From Myotis daubentonii (Eukaryota > Chordata > Mammalia > Chiroptera > Vespertilionidae): DNA of 64,000 nucleotides. A program made the position numbers and the translations under genes. Each line of letters begins with the position of its first letter. Within the stretch, counting starts at the first letter, position 1. Of this stretch, positions 57,153-64,000 are shown piece by piece. The stretch spans positions 88,858,641 to 88,922,640 of the forward strand of contig NC_081846.1 in the NCBI RefSeq assembly GCF_963259705.1, given 5' to 3'. The notes under the pieces are model-generated. The model saw only the letters and a list, made by a program, of their open reading frames with translations. It was not told the origin of the DNA and ran no database searches.

Positions 57153-57891
57153 CTAGTGACCTGGTGCATGGTTTCATGCACATTGAAAGGAAATTAATCA
57201 GAAGGTGGCCAGTGGGGTGGGGCTGGGCAAGATGGGCCAGACACACCCTGGAGCCAACCTCCCATAGTTTCTCCCTGGCCAGCCACACCTGGGGCGGTAT
57301 TGTGGCTTGAAGAGCATCTGCACAGTGAGTGGGGTTCCTCCAGAAGGTGGAGTCCCTCAGCCTGGCCTGTCGGGTTTGGACCACAACCGGCTCTTGAACA
57401 TCCCCCAAGGGGTCCAGGAGTGTGAGAGGGCACTCTGCAAAGTTGCTGCTGTACAGGGTGTGGAATGCAAAAGTTAAGTGTGCAGTAAACCAGATTTGGG
57501 GCTGACAGTGACCCAGCAACAACATAACCCACGGCTGAAGTTGGAATCGCACCACCCCTCAAGGAACCAGGCTCCCTGGTGTTTGAGTCTGGGGTGCGTC
57601 ACCTGAGAACCACCGCAGCCAAGTCACCACAGCTCAGCACTAAAACCATATTTGGGGCCGACAATGTCCCAGAAACAACATAACCCAACACTGAAGGTGG
57701 AATCCATGGCCCCGCTAGGAATCGGGCTCCCTCCTCTCTGGTTCCAAGGTGTGTAACTTGAGAACTGCTGCTGCCAAGTCACCACAGCCCTGAAGCTCCT
57801 GTGTTGAATGTCTGCCTCCTGGTGGTCAGTGCATGTCATACCTTCCAGCTGGTCAGACAGTTGGACAGTTGCTTAGCCTTTTATATTTATA
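57153..57891 (-). mobile_element. HeliBat-type Helitron, reverse pair unit 1
   Basis: CTAGTGACCTGGTGCATGGTTTCATGCAC on the left; 'agccttttatatttata' on the right. Carries a one-mismatch CTCF-like arm at 57,812-57,829 (CTGCCTCCTGGTGGTCAG). Interior contains a near-duplicate of about 180 bp ('ggggc.gacaatg.cccag.aacaacataaccca'). Confidence 0.88.
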
Positions 57892-58190
57892 CTAGGGGCC
57901 CAGTGCACGAAATTCTTGCACTGGAGGGGGGTCCCTCAGCCCAGCCTGCCCCCTCTCACATACTGGGAGCCCTCAGGGGATGTCCTACTGATGGCGTAGG
58001 CCCGCTTCCTGCTCCCCTTGGGGAGAGGGCCTAAGCCGCAGTCTGGCCTCCCTTTGTGGGAGGTGACCAGGCTGATCAGGGGAAGGCGCCAGCCCCATCA
58101 CCCCGCTGCTGCAGCCACTGCCAGTCACAGCAGCCACCAAGTTATGTTCATCAACATGGACTCCAGTCCCTTCACCATGAAAAAATGACA
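57892..58190 (-). mobile_element. HeliBat-type Helitron, reverse pair unit 2 (5' end missing)
   Basis: CTAGGGGCCCAGTGCACGAAATTCTTGCAC begins at the base after unit 1. No TATATAATAAAAG-type end is seen, so the right limit is approximate. Confidence 0.78.
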
Positions 58191-58242
58191 ACTTTCTTTA
58201 GGTATTTTCAATATGTGTCTTTCACAGGATATGACATTTCTT

Positions 58243-58720
58243 TATTATTTTGTTTTAACCTCACCTGAGGATATATTTCCATTGATTTTTAGAGAATGTG
58301 GAAGAGAAAGGGAAAGACAGAAAGAAACATCAAAGTGAGAGGAACACTTTGATTGGTTGCCTCCTGCATGAGCCCTGACCTAGGCCCTGGCCAGCAAGGA
58401 GCCTGCAACCTAGGTACATGCCCTTGATCAGAATCAACCCAGACCCTGAGGTGGGTAGGCTGAGGCTCTCTCTATCCACTAAGCCAGGGGTGGGCAAACT
58501 TTTTGACTCGAGGGCCACAATGGGTTCTTAAACTGGACCAGAGGGCCAGAACAAAAGCATGGATGGAGTGTTTGTGTGAACTAATATAAATTCAAAGTAA
58601 ACATCATTACATAAAAGGGTACGGTCTTTTTTTTTTTTTAGTTTTATTCATTTCAAACGGGCCGGATCTGGCCCACGGGCCATAGTTTGCCCACGCTGCA
58701 CTAAGCTAAACCGGCTAGGG
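58243..58720 (-). mobile_element. Ves SINE, older subfamily, split by hAT
   Basis: Perfect 18-bp duplication CAGGATATGACATTTCTT at 58,225-58,242 and 58,721-58,738. The left part ends at 'tatccactaagc'; the head 'taaaccggctaggg' resumes after the hAT. Confidence 0.95.
58485..58698. mobile_element. Non-autonomous hAT inside Ves
   Basis: CAGGGGTGGGCAAACTTTTT and ATAGTTTGCCCACGCTG ends, with perfect 8-bp duplication CACTAAGC (58,477-58,484; 58,699-58,706). 214 bp, no transposase. Confidence 0.95.
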
Positions 58721-58904
58721 CAGGATATGACATTTCTTAGCCCTCCAGCAGCAGACCTTCGTTTTTTTCTCCAGGAATGAGGTGGAAAAACCCTACATCA
58801 CCTTCTTGGATTCTTATTACCCAAGTTACTAAGAATATTACCAATGGCATACAGGGAGCTTAGCCAATGAGCTTTCAGAAAATGTGTTTCCTTTGTAGTT
58901 CACA

Positions 58905-59465
58905 CAGATCCCCAGCTCAGCCCTTGCCCAGGCCTAAGGCCTCTGGCCAGTAGTTAGGCCTGGACAAGCGACCCCCAGCCCTCCCTGATGGCCTACCCAG
59001 GCCCAAGACCTCTGGATGGGCGTTAGGCCAGGGAAGGGGACCCCCAGCCTGCTCCAATCGCAGGCTTTGCCCCTGCCCAGGCCAGAAGGGTGTTAGGCCT
59101 CAGCAGGGGGCCCCCCAGTCTGCTCTGATCAGCAGCTCCACACCTGCCCAGGCCTCAAGCCTCTAGCCAAGCCTTAAGCCTGGGCAGGAGCGCCCTTGGC
59201 TCTGATTGCAGGCTCAGGCCCTGCCCAGGAGCCCCCTGGCTCAGGCCCTTCCTAGGATGCTCAGGGCCCACACAGGGCCTACCTCAGAGTAACCTGGGTG
59301 CCCTAAGATGTTTCCCAGACCCAGGCCACTGGTGCCTAGTATGCAAATTAACTGCCATCTTAGTTGGGTTAATTTGCATATTTGTTCCTGATTGGCTGGT
59401 GGGCGTGGCTGATGGGTGTAGCAGAGATATGGTCAATTTGCATGTTTCTCTTTTATTAAATTAGA
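58905..59465 (-). mobile_element. HeliBat-type Helitron, 3'-truncated
   Basis: The right end 'tttctcttttattaaattaga' is the reverse of the array-unit-1 start, with an octamer dyad at 59,338-59,383. GC-rich repeats of 'cccaggcct.a.gcctctggcc' fill the body. No CTAG hairpin was found on the left. Confidence 0.82.
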
Positions 59466-59529
59466 TAGATATGTATGTAAACATAGGCATAAAATTAAAA
59501 TAAGTAAAACTTAACTTATCATCATGCAA

Positions 59530-60445
59530 CTTAATACAGAAAGACAAACAATCCAATTAAAAAATGGCCAAAGGATGTAAATAGACACTTCTCCAAAGTT
59601 GACATATAGATGGCCATGAGACATATGAAAAAATGCTCAAATCACTAAATATCAGAGAGATGCAAATTAAAAATGACAATGAGGTATCACCTCACACCTC
59701 TCACAATGGCTACCATTAACAAATCAGTAAATACAAATGCTGGAAAGGATATGGAGAAAAGGGAACCCTACTATACTGCTGGTGGGAATACAGGCTGGTG
59801 CAACTAATATGGAAAATAGTATGGAGTTTCCTAAAAAAATTAAATATAGAACTGCCATTTGACCCAGTGATCCCATTTCTAGGAATATATCTTAAGAAAC
59901 CAGAAACAAAAATTAGAAATATTGTATGCAACCCTATGTTCATAGCAGTGCAATTTACAATAGCTAAGATCTGGAAACACACCAGGTGTCCATCAGTAGA
60001 TGAGTGGATAAAAAAAACAACTGTGGTTCATTTACACCATGGAATGCTATGCAGCAGTAAAAAATAAGGATCTTTTATCCTTTGAGACAGAATGGAGGGA
60101 CCTGCAGAGTATTATGCTAAGTGAAATAAGCTAGACAGAGAAAGACGTATGTCACATGATCTCAAACATAGTGGGATCTAATGAACAATATAAACTGATG
60201 AACAAAATAGATTCAGAGACATAGAATCATGGAACAAACTGCAGAATCTCAGAGGAAATGCAGGGGAGGATGTGTGGATGGGAAGAGATCATCCAAAGAA
60301 CGTGTGTGCATATATGTATAACCCATAGTCACAGGCAATAGGGCAGTGAAGGCCTGAGGACTGGACAGTCTATAAGATGTCAGTGGGGGTGGGGGGAGGG
60401 AACATATGTAATACTTTCAGTGATAAAGATTAAAAATAGCACATT
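59530..60445 (+). mobile_element. L1 ORF2 C-terminus and 3'UTR
   Basis: The frame at 59,798-60,067 reads L1-type '[19 protein letters not shown]' and '[21 protein letters not shown]' before breaking. The 3'UTR ends near 'gtaatactttcagtgataaagattaaaa'. 5'-truncated. Confidence 0.92.
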
Positions 60446-60471
60446 CAAGAATGAAAGGACATTAAAGTACA

Positions 60472-60473
<2 letters not shown>

Positions 60474-60513
<40 letters not shown>

Positions 60514-60518
60514 GTATA
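60474..60518. repeat. (CA)n(TA)n microsatellite
   Basis: CA run followed by TATATA. Confidence 0.95.
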
Positions 60519-60949
60519 TTTTTTTCAATAATGTAGATACTTGCTTGTATAAAAATATATATTCTTTTCAGTTGAAAACGTTTTCAATGGGCTGAATGGG
60601 AGAAGTTAGTTTATAAACAAGGCCATCTTAAGTAAATGGCTACCTTCAGTGAAAAAAAAAATCAATGAAAACTAATAGTCTCACATTTTTATCTCCAGAT
60701 CTCATCTCTGCAATAGGCAAACTGGTCACTGGCACAAGAGAGTCATCGTAGACTATAGTTTAAAAGAAAACACTCTAAATTGCTTGGTTGGAAACGTGCA
60801 AAGTTCCATATGTGGACATGTTTTTATTTAGCTATTGCGGTGCTTTTGTTGTCAAATATAAGAACCCTTTGCTTAATTTAAAATCACAAAAATGTAAGCA
60901 TATTTTTTCCTTGAAGAATTTTATATTTTGCTCTTAAAATGATGTCTTT
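60519..60949. other. Unassigned sequence
   Basis: No family recognised. Confidence 0.4.
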
Positions 60950-61857
60950 GAGCCACCATGAGTTAATTATATGATGTTAATTAAGGGTCCAACATCATTC
61001 TTTTGCATGTGGATCTTCAATTGCCCCTGCACCATTTGTTACAAAAGCTGCTCATTCCTTATTGACCTTTCTTGTTGCCCATGTGAAAAGTCAATTGAAT
61101 AGAACAATGCATTGCTTTTTTTCTGAACTATTGATAGGATTCCATTGATCTATATCTCGATTCTTATTCCAGTACCGTTATTTCTTGATTTTTGTGATGA
61201 TTGTGGTTTTTACATTTGAGAATGTGAGTCCCCCAAATTAGTCTTTCCTTATCAAGATTTTTTGGTTATTCTTTGTCTTTTGCTTTCTTTATGAATTTTG
61301 GAATCACATTGTATGTCTACAAAAAAAGACAGCTTGGATTTTATGGGGCTTACACTAAATGAGAAAATAAATCTTAGTACTTCCATGTTGCCAATATTAG
61401 GTCTTCCAGTGAATGAACACAGTATTCCTTTACAGCTCTTTAGGCCTTTAAATTTTTAATGACAGTTTTAAATTTCAGTGTTCAAATTTAGAGCTTCTTT
61501 TGTTATATTTATACCTATGTGGGGTTTTTTATGTTACTTTAAATATAGTTATTTTTTAATTTTATTTTCAGGTATAGAAATATAATTGCTTTTTATGTTT
61601 TGGTATTTTATGATGCAATCTTGCTGAACTCTTTTATTAGTTTTTAATTGAATGTCTTATGATTTTCTATATGCAAGAATAGGTCATTTACCCTTGCAGG
61701 TAGATTTACATTTTCCTTTGCTATTTGGATGCCTTTTATTTCACTTTATTGTTTAATTGCTCTTTGCTAGAACATCCAGTACAATGTTGAATAGAAGTGT
61801 CAAAAGTCGTATCTTACTTTATTCCTGTTCCTTTTTTCACAATTAAGAATGATGTTG

Positions 61858-62065
61858 TCCTAGCCGGTTTGGCTCAGTGGATAGAGCGTCAGCCTGTGGA
61901 CTGAAAGATCTCAGGTTTGATTCCAGCCAAGGGCACATGCCCCGGTTTCAGGCTTGATCCCCAGTAGGGGGCGTGCAGGAGGCAGCTGATCAATGATTCT
62001 CTCATCATGTTTCTCTCCCTCTCCCTTCCTCTGTGAAATCAATAAAGATATATTTATTAAAAAAA
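61858..62065 (+). mobile_element. Ves SINE
   Basis: Head 'tcctagccggtttggctcagtggatagagcgtcagcctgtgg'. Duplication AATGATGTTG at 61,848-61,857 and 62,066-62,075. Confidence 0.95.
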
Positions 62066-62198
62066 AATGATGTTGCTTATAATGTGTGTATGCTTTTTTC
62101 TTTTTTGTTTGTTTATGTGTGTTTCTAGATGGACTTTATTAGAAGAATTTGCTTTTTATTTTAAGTTGTTGAGTGTTTTTATTATAAAGGCATGTTGA

Positions 62199-62437
62199 GC
62201 CCTAACCGGTTTGGCTCAGTGGATAGAGCGTCGGCCTGCGGACTGAAGGGTCCCAGGTTCGATTCCGGTTAAGGGCATGTACCTTGGTTGTGGGCACATC
62301 ACCAGTAGGGTGTGTGCAGGAGGCAGCTGGTCGATGTTTCTCTCTCATCGATGTTTCTAACTCTCTATCCCTCTCCCTTCCTCTCTGTGAAAAATCAATA
62401 AAATATATTTTAAAAATAAAAAATAAAAAAAATAAAA
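62199..62437 (+). mobile_element. Ves SINE, young copy
   Basis: Pol III boxes are visible: A-box TGGCTCAGTGG at 62,212-62,222 and B-box GGTTCGATTCC at 62,256-62,266. Duplication GCATGTTGA at 62,190-62,198 and 62,438-62,446. The tRNA-like head is part of the SINE, not a tRNA gene. Confidence 0.96.
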
Positions 62438-63079
62438 GCATGTTGAATTTTGGCAGTTACCTTTTCTTCTTTCATTGAGATTATATTTCAGTGATGTATA
62501 TTCTATTGATATGATTGTAATTGATATTGATTTTTTATTTGGTATTTATTTTCAAAAGTTAAACCAACTTTATATTATTGGGCTAGATCACAATTTGGTA
62601 GATGTCATCTTTATATTTGGGGTTTTATGTTTTCTATTATTCATCTTAGGAATTTTATGACAACATTTATAAGATGTATTACTAGATATTTTTTTCCTGC
62701 TTGTAATGGCTTTATTTGATTTGGTATAAGTGTAACATTAACCTTATAAAATGAGTTGCAAAGCATTTCCTCTTTTATTTTTTTAAGTGCTTGGAAATAA
62801 TTTTTATTAAGTTTTAATTAAATGTTTGGTGGAATTAAATGGTGAAGACTGTTCCCAGAATTTTCATAGTTTTATTTATTACTCATAAAAATATGTTTTT
62901 AAATATGTGATTCACACTGTCTATTTCTCCTTGAGTAAGTTTATGGTTTGTGTTTTTCTAGAAATTTTCCATTTTATTTAAACTGTCTAATGTATTGTCA
63001 CAGAGTTGTCCGTATAATTCCTTTTAGTCTTTTTTTTCCTGCATGATTGGTAATAATAGTACCCCTGTTATCATTGTAT

Positions 63080-63745
63080 TAAACATAAGCATGGCCATCC
63101 GGGCAGCTTCACCAAGCAGCTACAGATTTACTCTCCCCAGAGAACTACTGGTCCCCTCCGTGCGATCACTGGGGATAGGGATGGGACAAAGGGAGGTGTG
63201 GGAGCACACACAGTGTAGATGGGCGCAGCACAGGGACAGCGCTCGCCTGTTATTCTGGCCTGGGGAACAATGGACTGGCTGGAGGGTGGTCCCCATCAGA
63301 AGCGCGTGAAATCTTGGAAAGTTGAAATCCCCGACAAAGGAACTTTCCCTCTCTGGTGCTCCTGCTCTCCTCCTGTTTGTTCTTGTTCTCTTGCTCTTGC
63401 CCTCCTGCTTGCCTCTTTTTCGGGCTCACTCTGTGAGGAGCACTTGGCCATGCTCTCACTGTTTCTCATTCATACCCATGTAGTCCCTAACCTGTGTGGA
63501 ACCTGCTAAGTTATCCAGACACTAGACTGGCTAGACTGGACTGTACTTTAATATGGAGCAAAAACTATGGGCAGTGGCCTGAATTCTGGCCTTGCTGAAG
63601 ACAAGATTGGATTGCCTCCCTTGCAAGATGGACCTTGGAGATGAACCCCCTTAATTTTACACAATCAATAAAGCTTTCCATTAAACCCCATCCTCCTATG
63701 GGGACCTCAGGAAATTCTTTTCCTCAAGGTACCCCAAGAACTGCA
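63080..63745 (+). mobile_element. LTR-like element in L1
   Basis: A GC-richer insert ending with 'aatcaataaagctttccattaaaccccatcctcctatggggacctcaggaaattc' and 'aaggtaccccaagaactgcac', with a polyadenylation signal at about 63,667. Its end matches 26.1-26.2 kb. TG/CA termini and target duplication are unresolved. Confidence 0.55.
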
Positions 63746-64000
63746 CTTCCACTAATAATTTCTCTTTTATTTCTTATATAAGTAATTTTAGACTTTTCTC
63801 TTTTTTACTTGGTAATCTAACTGCAGGTTTGTTTATTTTGTTCATCTTTTCAAAGAAACTTTAAATTTTTTTCTCTATAGTATGTCTTAATTTTAACTCA
63901 TTTCAGAATTTGTTTTATAATTTTCCTCTGGTTTATATTTGATGCATTGAATACTTAGTGTTCAATTTCTACACATTTTGAACATTTCACAAATGTGTTA

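Larger units (their letters stand above)
60950..64000 (-). mobile_element. Old L1 ORF2, long reverse copy with insertions
   Basis: Text such as 'gggtccaacatcattcttttgcatgtggat', 'ccatgttgccaatattaggtcttcc', 'tccagtacaatgttgaatagaagtg' and 'tctaactgcaggtttgtttattttgttcatcttttcaaag' follows reverse ORF2 in order, through two SINEs and an LTR-like insertion. It runs off the right edge. No frame survives. Confidence 0.82.

Noticed and set aside
59798..60067. 89-codon frame as a small gene
   Set aside because: The residues are the L1 ORF2 C-terminus, followed by L1 3'UTR.
62199..62275. tRNA gene
   Set aside because: A- and B-boxes are present, but they belong to the tRNA-derived head of a Ves SINE with target duplications. 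No tRNA cloverleaf with acceptor pairing was seen.

Overview
This window reads as non-coding nuclear DNA from a mammal, almost certainly a vespertilionid (evening) bat. Two lineage markers support that. One is about twenty HeliBat-type Helitron units, recognised by TC-TATATAATAAAAG starts and a GTGCAC...GTGCACYRGGCCTCTAG hairpin/CTAG end. The other is fourteen copies of the tRNA-derived Ves SINE, some near-intact. I found no protein-coding gene, no exon with convincing splice context and no functional RNA gene. All longer open frames lie in repeats, in GC-rich Helitron interiors or in decayed L1/HAL1. The calls are from reading and from remembered repeat families; no alignment was run, so family names are approximate and boundaries are firm only where a duplication or terminal motif is quoted.

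Layout. 1-2,600: an L1 5' end at the left edge, old L1 pieces and a MaLR-type LTR. 2,621-6,465: six Helitron units arranged head to tail with no spacer. 6.6-15.3 kb: hAT and mariner-like miniature elements, old L1, three reverse Ves SINEs and a twin-primed L1. 15.35-19.3 kb: an L1 5'UTR-like block, three more Helitrons and a hAT element. 20.6-22.0 kb: Tigger holding L1 holding Helitron. 23.9-26.3 kb: Ves, L1, a solo LTR with a 6-bp duplication and a second LTR-like element. 27.8-29.5 kb: a reverse-oriented Helitron array with a 48-bp minisatellite. 30-35.7 kb: L1, MIR, Ves, two Helitrons and an unassigned block with 88-bp direct repeats carrying inverted CCAAT boxes.

35.7-39.4 kb is mostly AT-rich and unassigned. 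39.9-44.7 kb is a deep nest: L1/HAL1 ORF1 split by MER2, itself split by an inverted L1 and two Helitrons, followed by a second copy of the solo-LTR family. 45-55 kb is quieter, with Ves, MIR and L1 3' ends. 55.2-57.1 kb is a nearly full-length but broken HAL1. 57.2-59.5 kb holds more reverse Helitrons and a Ves SINE split by a hAT element. The right end is L1, two Ves SINEs and an LTR-like element inside an old reverse L1.

The most interesting signal is in the Helitrons. Some carry a perfect inverted repeat whose two arms each match the CTCF core motif, facing each other. Others carry an octamer (ATGCAAAT) dyad next to a YY1-like AAGATGGCGG motif. With the spacerless tandem arrays, this suggests a rolling-circle transposon family that may disperse paired architectural-protein sites. 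The motifs and arrays are seen directly; binding and function are inference.
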